A stretch of DNA of 34,338 bases from Candidatus Colwellia aromaticivorans (GTDB taxonomy: Bacteria; Pseudomonadota; Gammaproteobacteria; Enterobacterales; Alteromonadaceae): assembly GCF_003333305.1 (NCBI RefSeq), contig NZ_QOLD01000061.1, positions 1-34,338 of the forward strand, read 5' to 3'. A program made the translations under genes and the position numbers. The notes below the pieces were generated by a model. That model searched no databases and was not told the origin of the DNA. It saw only the letters and a program-made list of their open reading frames with translations. Below, piece by piece: positions 1 through 7,857 of this stretch. Position 1 is the first letter of the stretch. Each line of letters begins with the position of its first letter.

Positions 1-171
1 GTTTATTGATTTTAATGTTTGCTTTGAACACTTGAATTGATCATTTTAGATAATGATTTTTTGATAGGTAAAAATCTGGTCATTTTAAACTTCGGCAAAT
101 ACCTGCTCTTTTAGAGTGGTGTTAACAGCTTGTGGCAAAAGTGATTGTATTAGTATTCAATATTATTACCA

Positions 172-213
172 CCTCTAGCTTAATTAGGTGCAGACGTTGT
201 TAAAAGCTAGAGG
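172..213. other. Stem-loop downstream of mnmE
   Basis: A perfect 10-bp inverted repeat (CCTCTAGCTT at 172-181, AAGCTAGAGG at 204-213) encloses a 22-nt loop just beyond the mnmE stop. There is no T-run after either arm, so it is not a clear intrinsic terminator; an RNA 3'-end or stabilising hairpin is possible. The rest of 1-237 shows no gene or other structure that I can support. Confidence 0.4.
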
Positions 214-237
214 AAGATGTTTTAGCAATAAATAAAG

Positions 238-1656
238 CTATTTACCGATACAAAAAGAGCTAAAAATTTTACCTAACAGATCATCACTGGTGAACTCACC
301 GGTAATTTGGTCTAGTTCTTGTTGGCATATTCGTAACTCTTCTGCGAGTATTTCGCCAGCCACATAAGACTCAAGTTGATCTAAGCCGGTAATCAAATGT
401 AGATGGGCATTCTTTAAAGCGGTTAAATGACGTCTTCTCGCCATAAATCCACCTTCAGTGCTACCTTGGTAACCCATAATACTTTTTAAGTGTTCTTTTA
501 AGCTATCAACACCTGATCCAGTTTTTGCAGATAAGGTTACGACTGTATGTTTGAGTTGTTTTTGATCGGTAAATTCTCTCAACCCTATATTGGAGTGACT
601 GATTGATTGATTGATATCAGCCTTGTTTCTGACTAACGTTAGGCCAATGTTCTTGGGTAGTTTTTCAAAAAATTCAGGGTAATAATTTTTAATATCTTGT
701 TCATCTTCTAGTACGTCATGGTTTTCACTAGCATCTACCATTAATAATACGCGATCGGCTTGTTTTATTTCTTTCCAAGCGCGCTCTATGCCTATTTGTT
801 CTACTTTATCATTACTGTCACGTAAACCTGCGGTATCAATAATATGTAGTGGCATACCATCTATATGAATTTGTTCGGTTAATACATCACGGGTGGTACC
901 AGCAATATCGGTTACTATCGCTGTTTCTTTACCACTTAATGCATTTAACAGGCTTGATTTTCCCGCATTGGGGCGGCCAGCAATAACTACGCGCATACCT
1001 TCACGTATTATACTGCCTTGTTGAGCTTGTTTTTGAACACTTTCAACTTGATTAATAATGGCTTTTAAATCGGTTACTACTTTTTTGTCAGCAAGAAAAT
1101 CAATTTCTTCTTCTGGAAAATCAATAGCCGCTTCAACATACATACGAAGGTGAATTATGCTCTCTACCATTTCATTAACGAGTTCAGAAAAATCACCTTG
1201 AAGGGAGTGCAGGGCAGAGCGGGCTGCTTGTTCTGAGCTAGAATTTATTAAATCGGCAATCGCTTCTGCTTGTGTTAAATCTAGTTTATCATTTAGAAAA
1301 GCTTGTTCACTAAATTCTCCAGGTTTAGCCATTTTTACTTTTGGAAGGGCAAGAATAGCATTGAGTAGCATGTCTAAAATAACAGGACCGCCATGGCCTT
1401 GAAATTCTATAACATCTTCACCGGTAAATGAATTTGGTGCTTTAAAAAATAGCGCTATACCTTGATCCAAAATTTCATTGTTAGCATCGGTAAAAGGTAA
1501 ATACTCTGCTTTTCTTATTTCCGGTATTTTCCCTAGAATAGCCTGTGCAACATTTTTTGCTTCGGGCCCTGAAACACGAATAATACCGACACCACCGCGA
1601 CCTGGGGCGGTAGCTTGTGCAGTAATAGTGCTTTTTTCATTAAATGATGATGTCAT
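238..1656 (-). CDS. mnmE: tRNA uridine-5-carboxymethylaminomethyl(34) GTPase MnmE
   Basis: MnmE works with MnmG to place the 5-carboxymethylaminomethyl group on wobble U34 of certain tRNAs. The 472-aa protein has the N-terminal folate-binding domain ([16 protein letters not shown] near residues 14-29), a helical domain, and an inserted Ras-like G domain. In the G domain one sees the P-loop GRPNAGKSS (about residues 227-235), the TTRD switch, DTAGLRD and NKAD. The protein ends in CIGK, carrying the family's conserved C-terminal cysteine. It is about 18 residues longer than the E. coli protein, mostly in the second half of the G domain. The start is the ATG that aligns with the family N-terminus. 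It reads in the same direction as the yidC operon, but an intrinsic terminator and a repeat separate them, so it is probably transcribed on its own. Confidence 0.97.
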   Translation of the reverse strand: MTSSFNEKSTITAQATAPGRGGVGIIRVSGPEAKNVAQAILGKIPEIRKAEYLPFTDANNEILDQGIALFFKAPNSFTGEDVIEFQGHGGPVILDMLLNAILALPKVKMAKPGEFSEQAFLNDKLDLTQAEAIADLINSSSEQAARSALHSLQGDFSELVNEMVESIIHLRMYVEAAIDFPEEEIDFLADKKVVTDLKAIINQVESVQKQAQQGSIIREGMRVVIAGRPNAGKSSLLNALSGKETAIVTDIAGTTRDVLTEQIHIDGMPLHIIDTAGLRDSNDKVEQIGIERAWKEIKQADRVLLMVDASENHDVLEDEQDIKNYYPEFFEKLPKNIGLTLVRNKADINQSISHSNIGLREFTDQKQLKHTVVTLSAKTGSGVDSLKEHLKSIMGYQGSTEGGFMARRRHLTALKNAHLHLITGLDQLESYVAGEILAEELRICQQELDQITGEFTSDDLLGKIFSSFCIGK

Positions 1657-1709
1657 GGTGTTGTTTTGATAACTGAATAACTAATGGTAGGTATTTTACT
1701 TTATTTAGT

Positions 1710-1877
1710 TGTAATACCAATACAAATAAATATGTGATCATTTTAAATGGACTAAATATTCCAATAACGTCGTTGCTTTCTATCCCAATAGCCAGCTATT
1801 ACTCAATCAAGCGCCTTGATCTTGAAAATTTAACCTCATTAATATTTGATCACTAACTTACTAGTATTGGTATAACT
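1710..1877 (-). repeat. Non-coding element with TATACCAATAC-type inverted ends (family A)
   Basis: This 168-bp stretch is bounded by imperfect inverted repeats. The left end reads GTAATACCAATAC. The right end, reverse-complemented, reads GTTATACCAATAC, and matching continues inward to a GTGATCA motif in both arms. There is no reading frame of note. A central hairpin (AATAG, 4-nt loop, CTATT, at 1787-1800) and an adjacent AAGGC..TTGATTGA core resemble those of the three larger elements in this window. It looks like a MITE-like or structured RNA repeat. The 1657-1959 gap otherwise holds only the terminator that follows yidC. Confidence 0.65.
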
Positions 1878-1880
1878 AAC

Positions 1881-1915
1881 AAAAAAGCGATTTCTTTAAA
1901 AAAGAAATCGCTTTT
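1881..1915 (-). terminator. Intrinsic terminator of the rpmH-rnpA-yidD-yidC operon
   Basis: A perfect 15-bp stem (1883-1897 with 1901-1915, AAA loop) containing AGCGATTTC is followed on the minus strand by six Ts. It lies 44 nt beyond the yidC stop. The T-rich flank on the other side means it could also work on the plus strand, but no gene there needs it. Confidence 0.9.
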
Positions 1916-1959
1916 ATTTTACTTTAGTTCAAACGCAACTTAACACGTGTTGCTAGCTG

Positions 1960-3603
1960 TTATGATTTTGCTTGATCTGCAGCTAATTTTTTCTTTTCAA
2001 TACCACTGAAAATTATTTTCATTTGGGTTATTGAAATTAAGTTACTTATAAACCAGTAAAGCACTAAGCCAGATGGAAACCATGCCATAAAGATAGAGAA
2101 TGCAACGGGCATATATTGCATTATTTTTTGTTGCATTGGATCTTGTATAGTCATCGGTTGTAGTTTCTGCATTACATACATACTAATACCCATTAATACA
2201 GGTAATACATAGTAAGGGTCCATTGCTGATAAATCTTGAATCCAGAATATGAATGGTGCATGGCGTAATTCTACGCTTTCTAGAAATACCCAGTATAGCG
2301 CTAAGAAAATTGGCATTTGCAAAATCAGTGGTAAACAACCACCCGCTGGGTTTACTTTTTCTTTACGGTACATTTCCATTGTAGCTTGAGACATTTTTTG
2401 TTTGTCATCACCAAAGCGTTCTTTCAATTTAGCCATTTTAGGGGCTAATTCTCGCATTTTGGCCATTGATGTATATTGCGCTTTGGTAAGAGGGTACATA
2501 CCACCTTTAACAATCAAGGTGATGATAATAATAGCTACACCCCAGTTAGAAACAAAGCTTTGAATAGTTAACAACAGCCAGAATAGTGGTTGGCTGATCA
2601 TCCATAAAAAACCATAATCAATGGTTAAATCTAAGTTTGGTGCAATTTTTTCTAAGACTTCTTGATCTTTGGGACCAACATAGAAAATTGCTGAAGTAAT
2701 ACCTTGTTGGCCTGCATCAATAGTCATTGCTGGTGCTTTAAAGCCAACAACCGCTTCTAGATTGTTGCTATAGCTAGTATAAAGTTGGTTATTGTCTGTT
2801 GCATTGGGTACCCAAGCTGAAACAAAATAATGTTCAAGCATAGCGACCCAACCACCAGGCGTAGTTTTGTTTAAATTAGCTTCGCTAATATCATCAAAGT
2901 CATACTTTTCATAGCGATCTTCGTTAGTTGAAAAAGCAGCGCCACGGTATGTTGGCAACATGCCTGACGAAGTATCTGTTAGCGTTGATTGTTTTAGTTG
3001 TCCGTACATTTGCACTGAAACACTGTTTGTTGTGTTGTTATCAATAACATAATCAACATTGACACTATAGCTGTCAGCATTAAATGCAAAACGTTTAGTA
3101 ACGGTTAAGCCTTGTTCATCTTGAAAAGTTAAATCAACTGTTAACTCATCTGCAGACAATTCATAGCTTGATTGTGAGCTGCTATAAATAGGACGACCTT
3201 CAATGACTCTATCAACACCATTTGCCCCTGTTAAACCACTTTGTGCAATATATTTCTGATTACCATTTTGTAATATAGTAAATGGAATTCCATTACCTTG
3301 TTCTGTATCGAACTTACGCAGTTTAGCTTCTACAATATCACCACCTTGAGTATTAATTTTTATAATTAATGTGTTGGTGGTTACCGTAACTAATTTTGAA
3401 CTAGAATGCGTAGCCTTTGCTAATGGTGCTGCAGAATCTGAAGATTCAGGTACAAAATCCGCATTAGCACCTTGCTCTGTTGATGTTGTTTGATTGAGGC
3501 TTGGTTGTTCAACTGCTGGAGCATTTTCTAATTGCCACTGACTAAATAATAAGTAAGTAACAACCATAAGCGCAATAAACAGCAGACTGCGTTGAGATTC
3601 CAT
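1960..3603 (-). CDS. yidC: Membrane protein insertase YidC
   Basis: YidC inserts and folds inner-membrane proteins, alone or with SecYEG. The 547-aa protein has an N-terminal membrane anchor (about residues 7-20), a long periplasmic beta-rich domain, and a C-terminal core of five membrane segments. Core motifs include LTKAQYTSMAKMRELAPK, EKVNPAGGCLPLILQMPIF, DPYYVLPVLMG and WFPSGLVLYW. The length matches the usual 540-560 aa of Gram-negative YidC. It is the last gene of the leftward run rpmH-rnpA-yidD-yidC and is followed by a strong terminator. The start is the ATG giving MESQRSLLFIAL, the standard N-terminus. The stretch upstream holds a 20-bp palindrome and a yidD remnant, so it may have its own post-transcriptional control. 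Confidence 0.98.
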   Translation of the reverse strand: MESQRSLLFIALMVVTYLLFSQWQLENAPAVEQPSLNQTTSTEQGANADFVPESSDSAAPLAKATHSSSKLVTVTTNTLIIKINTQGGDIVEAKLRKFDTEQGNGIPFTILQNGNQKYIAQSGLTGANGVDRVIEGRPIYSSSQSSYELSADELTVDLTFQDEQGLTVTKRFAFNADSYSVNVDYVIDNNTTNSVSVQMYGQLKQSTLTDTSSGMLPTYRGAAFSTNEDRYEKYDFDDISEANLNKTTPGGWVAMLEHYFVSAWVPNATDNNQLYTSYSNNLEAVVGFKAPAMTIDAGQQGITSAIFYVGPKDQEVLEKIAPNLDLTIDYGFLWMISQPLFWLLLTIQSFVSNWGVAIIIITLIVKGGMYPLTKAQYTSMAKMRELAPKMAKLKERFGDDKQKMSQATMEMYRKEKVNPAGGCLPLILQMPIFLALYWVFLESVELRHAPFIFWIQDLSAMDPYYVLPVLMGISMYVMQKLQPMTIQDPMQQKIMQYMPVAFSIFMAWFPSGLVLYWFISNLISITQMKIIFSGIEKKKLAADQAKS

Positions 3604-3632
3604 AAGGTTTATTTCTCTTCTTTTTGTGTTGA

Positions 3633-3652
3633 CAGAGGGTTATAACCCTCTG
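3633..3652. other. 20-bp perfect palindrome upstream of yidC
   Basis: CAGAGGGTTATAACCCTCTG is self-complementary and sits about 30 nt before the yidC start in the transcript. As RNA it would form a stem of about 8 bp with a 4-nt loop. No T-run follows, so a terminator is unlikely. A processing site, stabilising hairpin or protein-binding site are options. Confidence 0.5.
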
Positions 3653-3655
3653 CAT

Positions 3656-3709
3656 TTAATTAATTGCAAAGCATTTTAGTATACGTTAGCGAGTTAACCA
3701 ACCACCTTT
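3656..3709 (-). pseudogene. Decayed duplicate of the yidD 3' end
   Basis: Read on the minus strand in one frame, this stretch gives KGGWLTR, a stop, then RILKCFAIN. The C-terminal half of YidD has [17 protein letters not shown]. Eleven of 17 positions are identical in the same order and spacing, with one stop and no frame change. At DNA level a 15-bp exact match (3695-3709 with 3840-3854) continues as a diverged match. It lies downstream of the yidD stop and upstream of yidC. The simplest reading is a partial tandem duplication of yidD that has decayed. No function is claimed. Confidence 0.7.
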
Positions 3710-3758
3710 TAAAATATGTAGACTAAAATCTATTATTATTATTGAGATAGTATAAGTT

Positions 3759-4007
3759 TTACTTGTCTTCATCTAAAGGTGGTACAGGATCTTCACCACC
3801 TTCATTAAGCGGGTGGCACTTTAATATGCGTTTGCTCGCTAACCAACCACCTTTAACTACACCAAAGCGATTTATTGCTTCACTGGCATAACAAGAGCAG
3901 GTTGGGTTAAACCGACAATTTGATCCTAACATAGGGCTAATAAAGCGCTGATAACCTTTGATACAAGTTATAGCTAACTTTTGTGGCGTTGATTTATTTT
4001 TCGCCAT
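3759..4007 (-). CDS. yidD: Membrane protein insertion efficiency factor YidD
   Basis: This is a small amphipathic, membrane-associated protein of the DUF37/haemolytic-domain family that assists YidC-dependent insertion. The 82-aa sequence carries the family core: [20 protein letters not shown], then [26 protein letters not shown] and [10 protein letters not shown]. Several conserved cysteines are visible. Its 5' end overlaps the 3' end of rnpA by 34 nt, the usual arrangement and a sign of translational coupling. A decayed copy of its own 3' end lies just downstream. Confidence 0.95.
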   Translation of the reverse strand: MAKNKSTPQKLAITCIKGYQRFISPMLGSNCRFNPTCSCYASEAINRFGVVKGGWLASKRILKCHPLNEGGEDPVPPLDEDK

Positions 4008-4357
4008 ATTTTTGATAATTGTTGATTAATTTCTTTGTTGTCTAACTGATCAATACCAGACTTTACCATAACCACCATGTCGATAGGAGGTAATTCATGC
4101 TGATTTAATCGAAAGCTTTCTCTAATTATTCTTTTTATTCTATTTCGTTGTACGGCAAGTTTTACACGTTTTTTAGCTATAGCGAGGCCTAAACGATTAT
4201 TTTTACATGAATCATCAGGTAAATTAGAAGGTGTTACAAGAATAGTAAAGTGAGATGAACCGAAACGAATGGGTTTTTTAAATACAGATTGAAAGTGACC
4301 GGGAGTCAACAGACGTGACTCCCGATTAAATTCATAAGTAACCTTATTAGTTACCAT
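3974..4357 (-). CDS. rnpA: Ribonuclease P protein component
   Basis: RnpA is the protein subunit that binds the RNase P RNA and the 5' leader of pre-tRNA during tRNA maturation. The 127-aa basic protein shows [12 protein letters not shown] near the N-terminus, [21 protein letters not shown] containing the RNR signature, RESFR, and a C-terminal WRKINQ. It is slightly longer than the E. coli protein (119 aa). It follows rpmH with a gap of about 39 nt and overlaps yidD, so the three are likely one transcript from the rpmH promoter. Confidence 0.97.
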   Translation of the reverse strand: MVTNKVTYEFNRESRLLTPGHFQSVFKKPIRFGSSHFTILVTPSNLPDDSCKNNRLGLAIAKKRVKLAVQRNRIKRIIRESFRLNQHELPPIDMVVMVKSGIDQLDNKEINQQLSKIWRKINQRHKS

Positions 4358-4396
4358 ATCTTAAGTCTAATTTCTAAGTAAGAAAAAGGATTAAGA

Positions 4397-4531
4397 TTAA
4401 GCGCTAAGGCGTGCACGGCCTTTGGCACGGCGACGTGCTATAACAGCACGGCCATTTTTAGTTGCCATACGAGCACGGAATCCGTGGTTACGCTTACGCT
4501 TTAATACGCTAGGTTGAAATGTTCTTTTCAT
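4397..4531 (-). CDS. rpmH: 50S ribosomal protein L34
   Basis: This 44-aa, highly basic protein begins [20 protein letters not shown] and ends GRARLSA, essentially the universal L34 sequence. It sits in the large ribosomal subunit. As the first gene of the rpmH-rnpA-yidD-yidC run it is preceded by a near-consensus promoter, which fits the high output expected of a ribosomal protein gene. Confidence 0.98.
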   Translation of the reverse strand: MKRTFQPSVLKRKRNHGFRARMATKNGRAVIARRRAKGRARLSA

Positions 4532-4606
4532 TACGCTAATCCGTCGGTTGTTGTTGCCCTGACAAAAAAGCCATTATGAGCACACTGGTCTAAAAAAAGA
4601 GGGCGA

Positions 4607-4635
4607 ATTCTAATGCTTAACCAAGCTATTGTCAA
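4607..4635 (-). promoter_or_regulatory. Sigma-70 promoter of rpmH operon
   Basis: On the minus strand TTGACA (4630-4635) and TAGAAT (4607-4612) are separated by exactly 17 bp. Transcription would start near 4600, about 70 nt before rpmH. The discriminator after the -10 reads TCGCCC, G+C-rich as in stringently controlled ribosomal promoters; that regulation is inferred. Confidence 0.8.
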
Positions 4636-5238
4636 TAAATTATATTCCCTATTTATAAATGATCTTACTTAGGATCCTTAGGATCTTAAATAGTAGGGGG
4701 ATTATATTTATCTATTTCTGATAATGGTTAAAATAAAACGTGCCTATGTACTTTTCTCAGGAGTTCATTAATAACGTCATCTTCGAAGTCTTTTGTCGAA
4801 AATCCATTGTTTTTTTGCTCGGATTCTTTACCAATAGTAAGCTTTTTCTGATTGATCTGCATAGGCATAAAATAAAATATCCACAGGTTTTGATAATTTT
4901 AGTTAAAGTTATAATTTACATCACCATATATAAATGTGCTATCTAGTTTTTTTTAGTATTACTTCAATCTGTTTATGTTGATAATATATAATAATTACAA
5001 TTGGTTACCTTATTGCTAATAAAAATAATCGATAATACTTGTCTGTCAATATTGCACTTGTGGATAAGTATAGAGATAATGGCGGTTACATAATAATAAT
5101 TTTCACTTGCGCTAGTTTTTCATGTTTACTATTTTTTGTTTATTTTGACATTAAATTTCTTCTTATTCTGCATTCATTTGTCATAAATAGTGAATATAGT
5201 TTGCAAGCTGATTAGATTACTTTCCTTTGGAGTTTTGG
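4636..5238. other. rpmH-dnaA intergenic region, with DnaA box and GATC cluster
   Basis: This gene-free, very A+T-rich stretch separates two divergent operons. It holds one exact DnaA box on the minus strand (TTATCCACA, 5059-5067), one near-box (ATATCCACA, 4877-4885), and a GATC cluster at 4661, 4673 and 4682 that includes a tandem CTTAGGATC pair (4668-4685). It must contain the dnaA promoter, but no convincing -35/-10 pair stands out. The DnaA box suggests dnaA autoregulation. Two sites are too few to call this oriC; in many related bacteria the origin lies near mioC/mnmG instead. Confidence 0.5.
5059..5067 (-). promoter_or_regulatory. DnaA box
   Basis: The plus strand reads TGTGGATAA, so the minus strand carries the consensus TTATCCACA. 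It lies about 170 bp before dnaA, suited to autorepression of dnaA by DnaA. Confidence 0.65.
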
Positions 5239-6606
5239 TTGGAACATTCACTTTGGCAACGTTGCCTTTCTGTTCTTCAAGAAGAATTGCCTGCCCAGCA
5301 ATTTAGTATGTGGATTCGACCATTGCAATGTGTCGTAACCAATAACGTATTAACACTTTACGCTCCTAACCGATTTGTTTTGGATTGGGTGCGTGATAAA
5401 TATGTTGATCGTATCAACGAATTAATCACAATGACCGATGGAGAAGATGCTTATCTGTTAAGGTTTGATGTTGGTAGTAAACCATTAACACCAACAGTGA
5501 AAAATAATTCTTTATCATCATCTAGTCCTAACTTTAGCAAAAATAATAAAGTACCAGCCGTTAGTGAAGTGAGTGCCGGTTTACCTAAAAAAGCGAATGT
5601 TCGAGTAAAATATACGTTTGATAATTTTGTTGAAGGTAAATCTAACCAATTAGCACGAGCCGCAGCATCACAGGTTGCTGACAATCCAGGAGCTGCTTAC
5701 AATCCTTTATTCATCTATGGTGGGACTGGTCTTGGTAAAACGCATCTATTGCACGCCGTTGGTAATGCAATATTAGAAAATAATCCAAACGCAAAAATTG
5801 CTTATATGCATTCTGAACGGTTTGTTCAAGACATGGTAAAAGCGCTTCAAAATAATGAGATGGAGAAGTTTAAACATTATTATCGAAGTGTTGATGCCTT
5901 GTTAATAGATGATATTCAATTTTTTGCCGGTAAAGACAGAACCCAAGAAGAATTTTTTCATACATTCAATGCTTTATTAGAAGGCAATCAACAAATTATT
6001 CTAACAAGTGATCGATATCCAAAAGAAGTTGCTGTTGAAGATCGATTAAAATCCCGTTTTGGTTGGGGTTTAACCATTGCTATTGAGCCTCCAGAATTAG
6101 AAACTCGCGTTGCAATTTTGAAGAAAAAGGCACAAGAGAGTAATATTAATCTTGCTGATGAAGTTGCTTTTTTTATTGCGAAACGTCTGCGATCTAATGT
6201 ACGTGAATTAGAAGGCGCACTTAATCGAGTTATTGCTAATGCTAATTTTACTGGCCGGGCTATCACCATAGACTTTGTACGTGAAGCTTTACGAGATTTA
6301 TTAGCATTACAAGATAAATTGGTTACCATCGATAATATCCAACGTACAGTTGCAGAATATTATAAAATAAAAATTGCTGATTTATTGTCGAAACGAAGAA
6401 ATCGTTCGGTTGCTAGACCTAGGCAGTTAGCAATGGCATTATCTAAAGAATTAACGAATCATAGTTTGCCTGAAATTGGTGATGCTTTTGGTGGAAGAGA
6501 TCATACTACTGTGCTTCATGCCTGCCGTAAGGTTAAATCATTACGAGAGGAACTTCATGATATTAAAGAAGATTACTCTAACTTAATAAGAACACTTTCA
6601 TCTTGA
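5239..6606 (+). CDS. dnaA: Chromosomal replication initiator protein DnaA
   Basis: DnaA binds origin boxes and opens the duplex to start replication. Domain I is the N-terminal stretch with [25 protein letters not shown], followed by a variable serine/asparagine-rich linker. Domain III is the AAA+ ATPase with Walker [10 protein letters not shown] (about residues 161-169) and Walker [10 protein letters not shown]. Domain IV is the DNA-binding helix-turn-helix with [16 protein letters not shown] chose the TTG at 5239 because GGAG lies 6 nt upstream and the protein (455 aa) then begins MEHSLWQRC, like the family. An in-frame TTG at 5227 would add four residues but has no ribosome site. It heads the dnaA-dnaN-recF-gyrB series. 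Confidence 0.97.
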   Translation: MEHSLWQRCLSVLQEELPAQQFSMWIRPLQCVVTNNVLTLYAPNRFVLDWVRDKYVDRINELITMTDGEDAYLLRFDVGSKPLTPTVKNNSLSSSSPNFSKNNKVPAVSEVSAGLPKKANVRVKYTFDNFVEGKSNQLARAAASQVADNPGAAYNPLFIYGGTGLGKTHLLHAVGNAILENNPNAKIAYMHSERFVQDMVKALQNNEMEKFKHYYRSVDALLIDDIQFFAGKDRTQEEFFHTFNALLEGNQQIILTSDRYPKEVAVEDRLKSRFGWGLTIAIEPPELETRVAILKKKAQESNINLADEVAFFIAKRLRSNVRELEGALNRVIANANFTGRAITIDFVREALRDLLALQDKLVTIDNIQRTVAEYYKIKIADLLSKRRNRSVARPRQLAMALSKELTNHSLPEIGDAFGGRDHTTVLHACRKVKSLREELHDIKEDYSNLIRTLSS

Positions 6607-6695
6607 TATATATAAGTTAAGTGCTAAAATATTTAAATTTGTCATTTAACATTTTTCTTTAATAATAATAAATATGAGAATAAGCAGGAATATAA

Positions 6696-7799
6696 ATGAA
6701 GTTTTCAATTAATAGAGAATTATTACTAAAGCCGCTATTGTTAGTTTCTGGTGCGGTTGAACGTAAAAGTACATTACCTATTTTAGGAAATATCCTTTTT
6801 TCAGTTAGTGAACAGTCACTTACTTTAACAGCCACTGATTTAGAATTGGAAATGGTTGCTTATGCTGAAATAAACAACCAAGGTGCTGACGGTAAATTAA
6901 CAATACCAGCAAGAAAGTTGCTTGATATATGTAAAAGCTTACCTGAAAATTCATTGATCACTTTTTCTGCTCAAGACGATACGGTTAAATTGTCTTCAGG
7001 TCGTAGTCGCTATTCTCTTTCAACTTTACCCGCTACTGATTTTCCTAACATTGAAGAGTGGAAAGGTGATGTTGAATTTAATTTATTAAAATCTGAATTA
7101 TTACGCTTAATTGAAAGTACTCACTTTTCTATGGCAAACCAAGATGTACGTTATTATCTCAATGGTATGTCTATTGAAAGTGAAGGTAATGAAATACGCT
7201 CAGTAGCGACTGATGGTCATCGCTTAGCCATTTGTAAAATTGCTAATGACTCTTTAGCATTACCTGCTAGACAAGTTATAGTTCCCAGAAAAGGGATTTT
7301 AGAAATAATTCGTTTACTATCACCAGTCGACGAAGAGATTAAATTATATTTGGGCTCAAATCATATTCGGATAATAGACACTGAATTTTCTTTTACCAGC
7401 AAGTTAGTTGATGGTCGTTTTCCAGATTATCGTCGAGTGTTACCTCGTAATGGCGACAAAATTTTCGTTACCGATAAAGAACAGCTACGACAAGTACTAT
7501 CACGTGCATCTATTCTTTCTAATGAGAAATTTAAAGGTGTACGGTTGAATTTTTCTAATTCGTTATTAAAAATTACTGCAAATAATCCAGAACAAGAACA
7601 AGCGGAAGAAGAGTTAGAAATTGACTTTCCTTATGAAAACTTAGAAGTTGGTTTTAATGTTAGTTATGTACTTGATGTACTTAATGCAATAAAAGACGAA
7701 CAAGTAAAGTTTACTTTAGCAGATGCAAATTCTAGTGTTGTGATAGAAGGTGCTGATTCGGGTGAAGCACTTTATGTTGTTATGCCAATGCGTTTGTAA
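6696..7799 (+). CDS. dnaN: DNA polymerase III subunit beta (sliding clamp)
   Basis: The beta clamp is a ring-shaped dimer that tethers DNA polymerase III and many repair proteins to DNA. The 367-aa protein has the three-fold clamp repeat, beginning MKFSINRELLLKPLLLVSGAV and including ERKSTLPILGNIL, ATDLELEM, SVATDGHRLA and DGRFPDYRRVLP. The C-terminus YVVMPMRL is the conserved end that forms part of the protein-binding pocket. Length matches E. coli (366 aa). It begins 89 nt after dnaA with an AGGA-type ribosome site. Confidence 0.98.
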   Translation: MKFSINRELLLKPLLLVSGAVERKSTLPILGNILFSVSEQSLTLTATDLELEMVAYAEINNQGADGKLTIPARKLLDICKSLPENSLITFSAQDDTVKLSSGRSRYSLSTLPATDFPNIEEWKGDVEFNLLKSELLRLIESTHFSMANQDVRYYLNGMSIESEGNEIRSVATDGHRLAICKIANDSLALPARQVIVPRKGILEIIRLLSPVDEEIKLYLGSNHIRIIDTEFSFTSKLVDGRFPDYRRVLPRNGDKIFVTDKEQLRQVLSRASILSNEKFKGVRLNFSNSLLKITANNPEQEQAEEELEIDFPYENLEVGFNVSYVLDVLNAIKDEQVKFTLADANSSVVIEGADSGEALYVVMPMRL

Positions 7800-7857
7800 C
7801 CGTTACCTAAGTTACATCTATCTAGTTTGTTTTCCTTTATAAAAATTGAAAAATGAA

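Noticed and set aside
598..616. Four GATT tetranucleotide units inside mnmE as a phase-variable tract
   Set aside because: Too few units to be unstable, and the gene is a housekeeping GTPase with an intact frame.
1942..1951. AACACGTGTT near the yidC stop as a third parS
   Set aside because: It shares only the central CACGTG with parS; the flanking GTTT/AAAC bases are absent.
4740..4946. 68-codon open frame in the rpmH-dnaA gap
   Set aside because: No ribosome site or family match; composition is what A+T-rich DNA yields by chance, and it spans a near DnaA box.
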